Shown here in pieces: positions 26,416 to 36,722 of a stretch of DNA of 64,000 bases. The notes under the pieces were generated by a model, which did no database searches, was not told where the DNA came from, and worked only from the letters and a program-made list of their open reading frames with translations. The position numbers and the translations under genes are program-made. The stretch is from Bog-473 sp963743785 (GTDB taxonomy: Bacteria > Actinomycetota > Acidimicrobiia > Acidimicrobiales > RAAP-2). The stretch's first letter is position 1; every line of letters starts with the position of its first letter. The stretch is from positions 61,073-125,072 of the forward strand of contig CAVURD010000035.1 of assembly GCA_963743785.1 (NCBI GenBank), read 5' to 3'.

Positions 26416-26457
26416 GGATTATGAGTCCCCTGCTCTGACCACTGAGCTACAGCCCCT
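26416..26457 (-). repeat. Right attachment site: 5' half of the CAU tRNA
   Basis: 42 bp identical to 17868-17909, the 5' half of the intact tRNA from its first base through the anticodon. It begins with GGATTATG (26416-26423), the same 8 bp at which the left half at 13034-13075 ends. The two outer halves together would make one complete tRNA. Read as attR of the element. About 230 bp to its right (26458-26688) hold nothing recognised. Confidence 0.85.
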
Positions 26458-26688
26458 GAAATAGCAATACTTGTACGAGCATTCCTGCCCACCTAAAGCG
26501 TGCTGCTGCGAATAGTGGAACGTTGGCCGCAGAGGCGGGATCGACCTAGGTCGTCGTCTCCAACGGTGCCGGTTGTATCACGCCGAATGCTGCAGTGGTC
26601 GTTGTTGGCGTCGGAACACCACCCCTGTCCCGGGGTCGGTGCGGTCGTAGATCCGGTACGTGTCCGCGGCCCGAAGGTAGCCCTAACG

Positions 26689-26913
26689 TCATTCTCCTTG
26701 GTCTGGGACCTTGCCACCCTTCCATGCGGCGATCTCCCGATACTCGGGCAGACCCGGCGCATCGAGGATTTCGACCATTCGGGCAATCTCCGCTCTGTGA
26801 CGATCCACTTCCTCATGTGTCTCAGCCTGCCGGATGCAATTGGCCAGGCCGCGGTAGCCCAGTGCCTCAAGGTCATCAGCGAAGAACCAATCTTCGAGGA
26901 GCTTGGCGGTCAT
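26689..26913 (-). CDS. Small conserved hypothetical protein
   Basis: 74 residues: MTAKLLEDWFFADDLEALGY, then GLANCIRQAETHEEVDRHRA and EIARMVEILDAPGLPEYREI. Acidic, helical and soluble, with protein-like composition throughout. No named family. It is the first chromosomal gene right of the element and reads toward it. Confidence 0.55.
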   Translation of the reverse strand: MTAKLLEDWFFADDLEALGYRGLANCIRQAETHEEVDRHRAEIARMVEILDAPGLPEYREIAAWKGGKVPDQGE

Positions 26914-27074
26914 GTGCGAGCCTCCCTTGAGCGATTCCGGAAAGCGTGTCAGGTTCTGACCGGTCCAACGGGGATGATGGGTCGTCCCTTTGAGGACGGC
27001 GGAGTCGTATCATTCCTGCCGGTGCCCGAGCCGGCCACAGCGGCATTGATGTGGCCGCGGAAGCCTCAGGTGGT

Positions 27075-27110
27075 TTGCCAAGCTGCAACCCTGGGTACCT
27101 TTTTGGCGTG
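27075..27110 (+). promoter_or_regulatory. Putative promoter of a leaderless ferritin-like gene
   Basis: TTGCCA at 27075-27080 and TACCTT at 27096-27101 are separated by 15 bp. The GTG start codon at 27108 follows the -10 box by 6 nt, so the transcript would begin at or next to the start codon. No Shine-Dalgarno sequence is present. Confidence 0.45.
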
Positions 27111-27647
27111 AATGAATTCCTGTCTGATGTGTCCGACCTTCGTCGCAAAGCCCGTGAACACATCGATCAGGGACCGGTCACCGATTCCTACGGCGCCGAC
27201 CGGGAGCGGGTGATCGCCGTGCTGAACGAGGCCCTGGCCACCGAGCTGGTCTGCGTGCTGCGGTACAAGCGGCACTTCTACATGGCCGAGGGATTGGACT
27301 CGGGACCGGTGGCCGCCGAATTTGCCCAGCACGCCACCGAAGAACAGGGGCATGCCGACATGATCGCCGCCCGCATCGTCCAGCTCCAAGGCGAGCCCGA
27401 CTTCAATCCCGAAACCCTGATGAACCGGAGCCACGCCGAGTACGTACCCGGCAAGGACCTGCTCGACATGGTCAAGGAGGACCTGGTGGCCGAACGGGTC
27501 GCCATCTCGTCCTATGGCGAGGTCGTCCAGTGGCTCGGAAACAGCGATGTCACCACGCGGCGCATGCTCGAAGAGATCCTCGCCGTGGAGGAGGAGCACG
27601 CCGACGACCTCCTGACCTTCCTGAAGGTGCTCAATCTGTCCAGTTGA
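27108..27647 (+). CDS. Ferritin-like di-iron protein (bacterioferritin/Dps-type)
   Basis: 179 residues forming a four-helix ferritin-like domain for iron storage or oxidative protection. Di-iron ligand helices are visible: LNEALATELVCVLRYKRHF, EFAQHATEEQGHADMIAARI with the E..EQ.H pattern, DLVAERVAISSYGEVVQWLG, and TTRRMLEEILAVEEEHADDL with E..EE.H. The start is a GTG directly below a -10 box. It stands alone as a single gene. A bacterioferritin role is likely; no haem-ligand Met is assigned here. Confidence 0.85.
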   Translation: MNEFLSDVSDLRRKAREHIDQGPVTDSYGADRERVIAVLNEALATELVCVLRYKRHFYMAEGLDSGPVAAEFAQHATEEQGHADMIAARIVQLQGEPDFNPETLMNRSHAEYVPGKDLLDMVKEDLVAERVAISSYGEVVQWLGNSDVTTRRMLEEILAVEEEHADDLLTFLKVLNLSS

Positions 27648-27818
27648 GCACCGGGTACCGTCGCCAAAATCGCGCCGGGGACGAGTCCCGACCAGAACCG
27701 GTCGAAACAGGAGTTGAGCCTGGGATCGCCTGAAAACCCAGGTATCCGAGCATCAGGGGTTACCGCCCACTACTGTTCAAATCACTCTGTCCCACCGAGA
27801 GACGATTGAGGTAACCAG

Positions 27819-28412
27819 ATGGCGTCTATTACCTGCTCCAATTGTCAGACCGAATCGGCGGAGGGTACGGCACTCTGCCCGGGTTGCGGCGCCGCCTTAG
27901 CCGCTGCTCCCGCCGGAGCCACCGCAGCCGGATCACCAGCCGGGGCTCCGGCTGCAGCGCCCGCCGGCTCGCAGGTGAAGTTTGACGCGACGAAACTCAC
28001 CCAAACCGACCGGATCGTGGGGATTGCCTCCTTCGTCCTTTTGATCTCCCTGTTCCTCTCCTGGTTCAGTGTCAGCTTGGGCCCCATCGGCAGCGTCAGC
28101 GCCAGCGGGCTCTCGGCCCACGGCTACCTGTACATCGTCCTGATTCTGTCGATCGTCATTGTGGCCCTGCTGGCCGTCCGGGCCTTGGGAGCCTGGGCCT
28201 TCCCCTCCACCGCACCGGTGACCGAAGAGCAGGCCCTCCTCATTGCGACCGGGATCAACTTCGTCCTGGTTCTGATCGCCTTCCTCCTGAAGCCCGGGGG
28301 TGTGGGCAGCGGGGTTGGCTGGTCGTTCGGGGCCTTCGTCGGTCTCATTGCTTCCATCGTTGCGGTCGTGCCCTTGGCCCGCCCGGCTCTGGCGGCCCGC
28401 AAAGCGAAGTAG
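27819..28412 (+). CDS. Zinc-ribbon membrane protein
   Basis: 197 residues. The N-terminus is a zinc ribbon, ITCSNCQTESAEGTALCPGC (CxxC...CxxC). An Ala/Pro/Gly-rich linker and about four membrane helices follow (IASFVLLISLFLSWFSV, LYIVLILSIVIVALLAV, GINFVLVLIAFLL, AFVGLIASIVAVVPLA). The start codon is preceded by GAGGTAACC. Such proteins are common in actinobacteria and have no assigned function; the ribbon faces the cytoplasm by topology rules. It converges on the DUF2630 gene. Confidence 0.75.
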   Translation: MASITCSNCQTESAEGTALCPGCGAALAAAPAGATAAGSPAGAPAAAPAGSQVKFDATKLTQTDRIVGIASFVLLISLFLSWFSVSLGPIGSVSASGLSAHGYLYIVLILSIVIVALLAVRALGAWAFPSTAPVTEEQALLIATGINFVLVLIAFLLKPGGVGSGVGWSFGAFVGLIASIVAVVPLARPALAARKAK

Positions 28413-28461
28413 GTCGCGCGGAACGGACCCGATTGAACGGCCCGTTCCCTCAACACGTTCG

Positions 28462-28716
28462 TTACTGCTGATACCGCTCGACCGTGTCGGCCGACCTGGT
28501 CTGGGCCTCGTCGGGGTTGCGTCCGGCATCCCGCTTGGCCCTCCGTTGGCGGAGCGTGTCCCAGAGCTGATCGAGCGTCACCTCCAGCTGCCTGAGGCGG
28601 TCACGCTCCTCGGCGGAGAGACCTTCTCCGACATGGCCCTCTTCGAGCTCTTGTTCCTCGGCGGCCAAGGCGCTGATTCTGGAGATGATCTCCCGGTCGT
28701 CCACGTGCGGCTCCAA
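28462..28716 (-). CDS. DUF2630 family protein
   Basis: 84 residues, charged and helical: DDREIISRISALAAEEQELE, then RLRQLEVTLDQLWDTLRQRR and a tail RNPDEAQTRSADTVERY. This matches the DUF2630 family, small actinobacterial proteins resembling an anti-sigma or helical-bundle unit without known function. It lies 15 bp downstream of lon on the same strand and is probably co-transcribed with it. Confidence 0.85.
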   Translation of the reverse strand: MEPHVDDREIISRISALAAEEQELEEGHVGEGLSAEERDRLRQLEVTLDQLWDTLRQRRAKRDAGRNPDEAQTRSADTVERYQQ

Positions 28717-28731
28717 TCGTTTGGGGTGACC

Positions 28732-31093
28732 TCAGGCTACGGCCGGGAGTGGCTCCACGCCGCCGGCGGCGTGACCCTCCGCCTCCAGGGCGGGGGTCAG
28801 CACGTCGGCGATGGTGGCGGCCAGATGGAAGGTCATGACCTCCCGGACCTCCTCGGGGACATCCTCCAGATCCGGGCCGTTACGCTCGGGGAGGATCACC
28901 TCGGTCAGTCCCGCCCGGTGGGCAGCCAAGACCTTTTGCTTGACCCCTCCGATGGGCAGCACCCGACCCTGCAGGGTGACCTCACCGGTCATGCCCACAA
29001 CAGAGCGCACCGGGACGCCACGGAGCAGACTGACCAGTGCCGTCGTCATGGTGACGCCGGCCGAGGGTCCGTCCTTCGGCACGGCACCGGCCGGCACGTG
29101 GACGTGGAACCGCTTGCCCGAGAAGATCCCGGGATCGATACCGAGTTCTCCGGCGTGCGAGCGCACGTAGGAGAGGGCGATCTCCGCCGACTCCTTCATG
29201 ACGTCGCCCAACTGACCGGTCAAGGTCAGACCTTCGGGGCCGTCGGACACACTGGCCTCGACAAAGAGGACGTCGCCACCGGCTCCGGTGACGGCCAGTC
29301 CGGTGACCACGCCGGGAACGCTCGTCCGATCGGCAGCCTCGAAGAAGAATCGAGGCCGGCCCAACCAGCCGCGGACATCTGCCACGTCGACGGTGACCGG
29401 AGCCTCCCGCTCCCCAGCCGCCAGCTTGGTAGCCACCTTGCGGAGGAGCCGCCCGATCTCGCGTTCGAGGGAGCGCACTCCCGCTTCACGGGTGTAGTCC
29501 GCCACGATGGAACGCAACGCGTCGTCGGTGATGTTCACCTCGTCGCCACGAAGGGCGGCACGGGCCACTTGGCGCCCGACCAGGTGGTGGCGGGCGATGG
29601 AGACCTTCTCGGACTCGGTGTAACCGTCGAGGCGTATGACCTCCATACGGTCGAGCAGAGCCCCAGGAATGGTCTCGACCACGTTGGCCGTGGCGATGAA
29701 CATCACTCGCGACAGGTCGAGGTCGACTTCGAGATAGTGGTCCCGGAAGGTGTGATTCTGGGCCGGGTCGAGGACTTCGAGCAGGGCCGACGACGGATCT
29801 CCCCGAAAATCGGCACCCAACTTGTCCACCTCGTCCAAGACAATGACGGGATTCATGGTCCCGGCTTCCCGCAGCGCCCGCACCAGCCGTCCCGGCTGCG
29901 CCCCGACATAGGTTCGACGGTGGCCGCGGATCTCGGCTTCATCGCGCACGCCGCCCAATGAGACCCGGACGAACTTGCGGCCGAGGGCGCGGGCAACCGA
30001 CTCCCCGAGCGACGTCTTGCCGACACCGGGAGGACCCACCAGGGCCAAGATGGCACCCGAGCCGCGTCCGTCGACCGGGGCCAGGCCCCGTTCGGCTTGG
30101 AGTTTGCGCACGGCGAGGTGCTCGAGGATCCGCTCCTTGACGTCATCGAGACCATCGTGATCGGCGTCCAGAAGTCGGGCCGCTTCGACCACATCCAAGC
30201 GGTCCTCCGATTCGGTGCCCCAGGGGAGCTCCAACACCGTGTCGAGCCAGGTGCGAATCCAACCCGTCTCGGGGCTCTGCTCGTTGGTGCGCTCCAATTT
30301 GTCCACTTCCCGCAACACGGCAGTCCGGACGTCGTCCGGCAATTCGCGACTCTCCACCTTCGTCCGGTAGTCATCAGGGTCGGCGTCATCACCGTCGCTG
30401 AGCTGTCCCAACTCCTTGCGGATCGATTCGAGCTGGCGACGCAACAAGAACTCACGCTGCGTCTTCTCCATGCCCTCTTCGACGTCGGTCTTGATCCGCT
30501 CGCGCAGCGTCAGGTCGGCCAGCGTGTCGCGGGCCCACCCGAGCACCAGCCGAAGCCGTGCTTCGACATCCAGCGTCTCGAGCACCTCGACCTTCTGCAA
30601 CAGCGAGAGGTCGGGCGAGTACCCGGCCACGTCGGCCAGGCGGCTCGGCTCGGTGACTTCCCGCAGCTGGGTGGCGACTTGGCGCGCACCGCGGCTCAGC
30701 AGGATGTTCTCGAGGACGGCCCGGTACTCACGGGCCAGCTCGCCCACCGCAGGGCGTCGGCTCACCCTCATCGAGGGGCTCGGCTTCGACCCAGAGCGCA
30801 TCCCCGGTCCCCGGGACTGCGGTACCGATGGTGGCCCGCTGATCTCCGCGCACCGCCACCGCCTGCAGGCCTCCGGGAAGCGTGCCTTCCTCCATCACTT
30901 CGGCAATCACTCCGACGCTGGCGTAGCGGCCCTCAATGTGGGGAACCAGAATCAGGCGACCGCCGGCCGACTGGGCGGCCTCGACCGCCACGCGAGCCTC
31001 GTCGGACTCGAGCGCCATGGTGAAGACCATTCCGGGCAGAACCACCCCGGACTTGAGAGGAAGCAACGGCAGTGTCACGTTTGGATTGGTCAC
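28732..31093 (-). CDS. lon: ATP-dependent Lon protease, frameshifted
   Basis: Cytoplasmic AAA+ serine protease that degrades misfolded and regulatory proteins. The N-terminal LON substrate domain begins TLPLLPLKSGVVLPGMVFTM. The frame changes near 30755 and resumes VGELAREYRAVLENILLSRG. The Walker A motif is ALVGPPGVGKTSLGES, with Walker B MNPVIVLDEVDKLGADF. The proteolytic domain carries PKDGPSAGVTMTTALVS (catalytic Ser) and GVKQKVLAAHRAG (catalytic Lys). Total ~785 residues, normal for LonA. Because lon is intact apart from one shift, that shift is best explained as a sequence error. Confidence 0.95.
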
Positions 31094-31218
31094 GATCTGA
31101 ACCTTTCAGGTGCAATCAATTCGTTTGACTAGTCAACAAACACCCCGGCGATCTGATTCCCGGCCGGGCCGATGGGGAAAACCCGAGGTCGGGGACGCTC
31201 CGACGATGTGGAGCGATC

Positions 31219-31233
31219 TACGCTAATGGTGTG
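31219..31233 (+). promoter_or_regulatory. Putative -10 box of a leaderless DUF3039 gene
   Basis: TACGCT at 31219-31224 lies 6 nt before the GTG start at 31231, with no ribosome-binding site between. This is the spacing of leaderless actinobacterial genes. No clear -35 box. Confidence 0.35.
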
Positions 31234-31581
31234 AACATCGCCGCGAACCGAAGGAACCCGGACCCACGGGGGAACTCCGAGCCCGAGCCAGCCGGCGGGA
31301 TCACGCTGGCCCCGGCTCGACCCGATCCCGACCTCAGCGACGGCGATCACGATCGCATGGCCCATATCGTGCTGGAGGGGTACATCCCCAAGAAGGGCAG
31401 AAAGAAGGGCACCTTCTTCTCCGCTGGACCCAGCGTGGTCGAGGGGATCGTCAACGGCACCGCCGTACGCGCCCTGTGTGGCAAGGAGTGGGTACCCGGC
31501 CGGGACCCCAAGCGCTACGGCCTGTGCCCCACCTGCAAGGAAATTGCCGAATCGAAGGGGTGGAAGCTCCCGGCCAGCTGA
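31231..31581 (+). CDS. DUF3039 family protein
   Basis: 116 residues. The conserved part is MAHIVLEGYIPKKGRKKGTF, then VEGIVNGTAVRALCGKEWVP and RYGLCPTCKEIAESKGW. A Cys and a CPxC pair suggest a zinc-binding knuckle. DUF3039 is an actinobacterial family, usually single-copy, of unknown function. It diverges from lon and its 3' end overlaps that of the GGDEF gene by ~65 bp. Confidence 0.85.
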   Translation: MNIAANRRNPDPRGNSEPEPAGGITLAPARPDPDLSDGDHDRMAHIVLEGYIPKKGRKKGTFFSAGPSVVEGIVNGTAVRALCGKEWVPGRDPKRYGLCPTCKEIAESKGWKLPAS

Positions 31582-32709
31582 GGAACCAGGTCGGTCCGCG
31601 GGCCGGGACTCAACCGCCGGCGTCCTTCGGGCGATCGGTTCCGGCTGTCGCGTCGGCGCACCATGGCGAACTGGCCACCAGCGTCGATCAACCGGCTTCG
31701 CCCGCCGGACTTCACGCTTCGCCTTGTACATGGCCAGGTCGGCTTTCTCCAGCACTTTCACCGGCCGTTCGTTGCCTTGCCCGCCAAGCGCGATCCCGAT
31801 GCTCGCGTGCGTCCGTATCTCGCCACAGGAGAGCGGGAACGGGTACGAGAACGCCGCCTCGATCCGGTCAGCGATCACCCGCGCTTCGGCTTCGGAGACG
31901 TCCTCGAGCACCAGGACGAACTCATCCCCGGACAACCGGGCCAGCGTGTCCCCCGGTCGTAGCTGTGCGGTCAGGCGCTCGGCCACGGCCACCAAGAGCT
32001 CATCGCCGATCCGGTGCCCGAACACGTCGTTGATCCTCTTGAACTTGTCCAGATCACAAAAGAGGACCGCCGTGAGGTTGCGGGAACGTCGACCGCGCAG
32101 AAACGCGTGTTCGAGCCGCTCGAGCAGGAGCACCCGGTTGGGCAACCCGGTCAACGGATCGTGCAGCGAGCGTTGCCGTGCCCGGGCCGAGGCAGCTTGC
32201 AGGTCGACTCGGGACCGGGCGTTGGTCACATACGCCGCGGCCACGTCGGCCAGCGTCTGGGCCGCCCTCATGGCATCGGCATCCAGTGCCCCCGGGGTGT
32301 CCCGGTACAGGTTGAGGGCACCGACGAGATCACGCCCATTCCGTAGCGGGAAGCTGAACACCGCCGCCAAGCCTTCCGCGACCGCCCGCCGATGAAATCC
32401 CGGAAATTGGCGATCCGATTTGAAATCCGGTATCGACACCACTTCACCGGTCTGGCAGGAGAGGAAGCGCGGGCCTTCGCCCAAGACACTCTGCAGGAGC
32501 TCGAATTCCAGGGCCGACGGGCTCGAGGCCGCCATGAGCTCGGGATCACCGTCGGTCCACGACAGCGAGACGCCGGCTGAGGTGATCGGCAGGAAGTCGG
32601 CCACGCGTCGCACGAACTGATCCAGGATCCCCTGCATCTTGGAATCTCTCAGCATGGTCCGAGCAAATTCGCTCAGGATGTCTGAGAGCTCTGTTTCGTC
32701 CACCATCAT
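31515..32709 (-). CDS. GAF-GGDEF protein, probable diguanylate cyclase, frameshifted near the end
   Basis: The N-terminal GAF sensor (~1-165) contains ITSAGVSLSWTDGDPELMAA and FPLRNGRDLVGALNLYRDTP. A GGDEF domain follows from DPLTGLPNRVLLLERLEHAF through FCDLDKFKRINDVFGHRIGD and LARLSGDEFVLVLEDV. The signature is SGDEF, an active variant, and the fold ends LAMYKAKR. A frame change at ~31717 restores SGGRSRLIDAGGQFAMV, the expected ending, with the stop at 31515. The alternative frame running on to 31129 lies wholly antisense to DUF3039 and is rejected. Expected to make c-di-GMP in response to a ligand bound by GAF. Confidence 0.85.
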
Positions 32710-32762
32710 GTCATTGGGCTCATGCTGATGGCCTAACCGTGCCAGGCCGATGGCACGCGCCG

Positions 32763-35700
32763 CTAGTCCTGTGGAAGCGACTGCTTGGCTCGCAGGAGCG
32801 TCGGGGACGGGGGCACGCCCAGGTCCACCAGCATCCGACTGGCCCGCTCCAGCGCGTTGCGGGCCCGGTGAAACTGACCGGCTTCGACATGAATCTCAGC
32901 CACCTGAAGGTAGTAGTGCTCTTCGAAGGGGTCCGTCTCGATGAGGCGCTCCAGATAGGCCAGCGACTGGTCGAATCGCCTCTCGGCCAGCGACGAGGTC
33001 ACGAGGAGCTCGAGCATGCTGGCGTGGCGACGCAACAGCGCTTCGCGGTATGCCGCCGCCCAGTCGGCGTATCGATCGCCGGGCAACAACTCCCCCCGGT
33101 AGATGGAGACGGCCTCCTCGGCCAGTCGCGCCACATCCTCCGTGCTGCCGTCACAGGTCAGAGCCTGCGTTGCGATCTCCTCAAAGCGGTCGATGTCGGT
33201 GCTGGCGTCCTTCGCCAGGCAGATCAGATTGCCTTCGCGCTGGAGCAGGTCGCCGCATGCGCCTCGGATCCTCCACAAGACGTTGCGCAGGCGTCGACTG
33301 CCCACCCCCTGAGCGGCCTCGGGCCACAGCATCTCCACCAGTTCGTCGACGTGAATCTTCTTGTGCAGCGTCACGATCTTGAGCGCTTGTGCCGCCAGGC
33401 TCTGCGGAATGGCCACTTCGCCATTCCTTCGACTGACCGTGAATTCACCCAGCAATCGGATGTCCCACTCGTGCTCGGTTTCGGGCCTCGCGGCGGCGGG
33501 CGGACCGCTGGGGGCAATCGTCGCCATGGCCCGCGGCGCCGGTATGTCGACGGTCTCGAGGACGGGTCCAGCCGCCGGAGGCTCGATCGCCAGCTCCTGG
33601 TCCGCCAGCACGGCAAATCCGTACGCCCCGAGTTGCTCGAAGGCGTGCCGAGAGCGATTGAGCCGCAGCCGAGCATCGGCCAGGCGAGACGCCGCGGCCA
33701 GACGCACCCCGGCGCAGAGATCTATCTGGGCCAACAGCATGGGCGACGCCCCGACCTCGGACTGGGCATTTTGAAAGTGCGCCAGGGCGATGTCGAGATC
33801 CGGTTCGCAGATGCCCCGGAGGAGTCGGAGGACAGGGCTGTATCGAGTGACCTCGACGAGTGACGGCTCGACCGCGTCCAGCAACATCTGGGCATCGGCC
33901 GGTGACCGGCCCAGGAGGCACATCACGCCCAACAGCGGCGCGTTGAAGACGGAGAAATCGAGTCCGACCGCCCCGGCCGGACGGGTGAATTCCATGACCC
34001 CTTTGATCCAGGTGCGGGCCACCGAAGGCCGCTGCGCCTGCTGTTCGAGAATGGCCAGATTGACCTGCGCCTGCACCCTGGGCAACGGGCCGACGTCATC
34101 AGCCGCGCCCAGCACGAGCGCCGAGGCTTGCAGCGCCCCGTTGGCGTCATTGCGAGCCGCTCCGAGGTAGCCACTCACCGACCGGGCCCGCGAAGCCAAG
34201 AGGGCGAGCCCCGCCGCATCCGCCAGGCGGGCGGCGTCGTTCGCCAACCGATCGACGTCGGCACCGCGGCACGTGGAAAGCCCGACCAGAGCGTGTACCA
34301 ACGGGGCCACCGACCCCAACGGCTCGTCACCCGCCGCAGGAGGCGCATTCCTCAATCCACTGCGCCCACAGGTCGGCCATTTCGGGCGGGCCGGCGAGGA
34401 GGGCTCCCAGCCCGACGGTGAAAGCCACCTGGGGGGACGAAGGGAACCGCTGGGCTTTGCGCATGAGCTGCGACATCGGGTTGGCAATGTCGCTGACGGG
34501 GTCGAGCGGGGTACCGGCGAGCAACCGGACGATCCCGTGCATCGCACGAGCCAGCGCCCCAAGTTGGCTGTTGAGCGACGCCGATATCGAGAAGGCGCTG
34601 GTCGCCTGATGCACGGCGTCGTCATAGTGACCTCCGAGGACGAGGCAGGCAGCCAAGTCCAAATGCGCCAGCACCGCCAATTCCGGGTCCTCGGGCCCGC
34701 ACGTCGCAATGGTGTCTTGGAGAAGACCGATGACCTCTTCCCCGACCGAATTCTGGAACCGGACTCGGGCCTGTTGGTGCAGAGCCTTGGCCCTGACCGG
34801 TTTCGCCACCGCCAGGTCAACCGCCTGGGCGGCGCACTGGGCGGCCCGCACCTGCTCGGAGGCCATCATCCACAGTCCCGAGGCGCGAGCCAGGCTCTGC
34901 GCCTGGCCGTCCGGACCTTGCGCAAATGCGGCCGCCGCCTCCTCGTGCCGGGCTGCGTCCCTGGGGGATCCGCGGTCAAGTGAGTGCCGGGCTGCCTGTT
35001 GGTGGTGCGCCGCCACTTCGTGATCTGGCGTCTGCGACGCCAGCCCGGCGTGGTAGGCCCCCCGCTCGACGTTCCCATGCCCAGACAAGGTGAGGGCGAG
35101 GACCCCATGGGCCGCCAGGCGCAACTCTTCGGGCATCAGGTGGTACGCAGCCGCGGCCACCAGAGGGTGGACGAAGTTGACCCGGTCGCCCCGTTGGACG
35201 ACGATGCCCAAGTCCCGCGCCTGCTTGAGGGCATCCGGATCCAGGTGGAGTTCGGAGAACATCGGGGGGTATTCCGAACTCTTCACCCGGCCGGCGGCCA
35301 CGACACCGAGCGCCGAGCGCGTCGGTTCGGGCAAGGTGGTCAACACCGAGCCATACGCATTCACGATGTCAGACCCCATCGGGACCACCGGCGGGAGGGC
35401 CTGCCAATCGGCGCGCTGGGCGATGGTGAGACGGCTGTAGCCATCCACCAGACACATGGGATTGCCGTGCGTTTGGGCGAACAGCCACTCGAGCACCGAC
35501 GGTGCGATGTCGCGATACCCATGCTGCTCCAGGAGGCGCGAACACAGGGCAATCGTCGGGAGACCCTCGACACAGTGCTCGGTCACGTCGGCGTCCCAGA
35601 GCTCGATGGACTCTGTGTGTGGCGCATCGGTCCATGCCATCACCAGAGCGGTCGGCGCGGACGAGAGCCTCGTCGTGAGCGCCCGGGCCAGAGCGGCGGG

Positions 35701-36216
35701 CAACCACGAGGGCAGTAAGTGACAGTCGTCCATGGCGATGAGGACCGGTTGAACGGTATCCCCGATCATCGACCGCAGGGCCTCAGCGCATTCATTGGTC
35801 AGCTCGGCCAGCGCGTCGCTGGTGGCCGAACGGATGGTTTGATCCCGGTCCGGACCATCGGTGCGATGCCGGCTCGACAATTCGACGATGGGCCGCGGCC
35901 AGTGCGCCAGCACCTCGCCTTCTTGCCCCCTGACGCCCCGTAGCTGGATGACCCGGAAATCGTGAGCCCGGGCGACGGCAGCCTCGAGGAGCGCGCTCTT
36001 CCCGGTGCCCGCCTCGCCCCGCAACACGACCGCCGTGGCGCGGCGGTGCCGGGCCAGTGACAACATCCGGTCCAGATCAGAGAGCTCTCGGTCGCGAGCA
36101 ACCAGCCCGCTCGAGAGTGCAGTCGGTGCCGTCCGGCTCGTGCCGGGCGCTGTCACCGGTGAATCGCGGTGAAGCGCGTCCCAATGGTCGATCGTTAGTA
36201 CCACGTGCCCACCCAC
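32763..36216 (-). CDS. Large AAA-ATPase transcriptional regulator with C-terminal winged helix and BTAD (SARP/MalT-like), frameshifted
   Basis: About 1,145 residues when joined across one frame change near 34335. The N-terminal ATPase module has a DRELSDLDRMLSLARHRRAT lead-in, Walker A VVLRGEAGTGKSALLEAA and Walker B VLIAMDDCHLL. A long helical TPR-like region follows. The C-terminus carries a winged helix (DIRLLGEFTVSRRNGEVAIP, then LRNVLWRIRGACGDLLQREG) and a bacterial transcriptional activator domain (RGELLPGDRYADWAAAYREA). That order is the reverse of most SARPs, where DNA binding is N-terminal. It faces the polysaccharide locus across a 506-bp gap, so control of that locus is a reasonable guess. 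Confidence 0.85.
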
Positions 36217-36722
36217 GTTTCCATCTCAGTCAATCCGCCATTACTCGCTGAACGTTGCTTCCGTCGCACCTGGTCCACCAACACTCTCCGCTGCCTGGAG
36301 GGACTCTGTCCCACACTTGTCCAGCGGCCGTCTTTCCGACCCATGCGCGTCATGCAACACGCATGGGCCAAACTTCGGGCCGCGATGATCTAAGAGAAGC
36401 TGAGCGGTTTTTTTCTCTGATGCTTGTGTTTGGGCGACCGCCAATACATCACCCAGTAGGGACTCCACTCTACACCCGTTTGGCTGGACTTTCCTCCCCG
36501 CGGTCAATGTCCCGCCGAAACCGCCTCCGAAAATCGGGTTTCGACGGCATCACCGCTGGTGGGGCCCACGATCGAGCGCGTCCCACCTGGCCGGCCGACA
36601 CGAGGTCAGCCGGGCTGATCCCCCGCTATTTCGTCCCAACAGCCCACCCGGCTGGGACGATTTCTTCCGTGACTCTTGGGACGGGGGACAACGTTGGGAT
36701 GACCTCGGTGCATTTTTGGTGA
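36217..36722. other. 506-bp divergent intergenic region
   Basis: Lies between the ATPase regulator (leftward) and the first glycosyltransferase (rightward). No gene was found. The local composition is more AT-rich than the flanks (a T-run at ~36408-36414). It probably holds both promoters, but no box pair stands out. Confidence 0.5.

Noticed and set aside
28417..28450. A bidirectional terminator between the zinc-ribbon and DUF2630 genes
   Set aside because: A GGAACGG/CCGTTCC pairing exists, but the stem is short and there is no T-run, so I could not support it.
28300..29961. A 553-codon open frame on the plus strand
   Set aside because: It is antisense to lon, whose own frame carries all catalytic motifs; open antisense frames are common in GC-rich DNA.
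31129..31514. C-terminal extension of the GAF-GGDEF protein
   Set aside because: It lies antisense to the well-defined DUF3039 gene, and a single shift at ~31717 gives the expected GGDEF ending with a stop at 31515.
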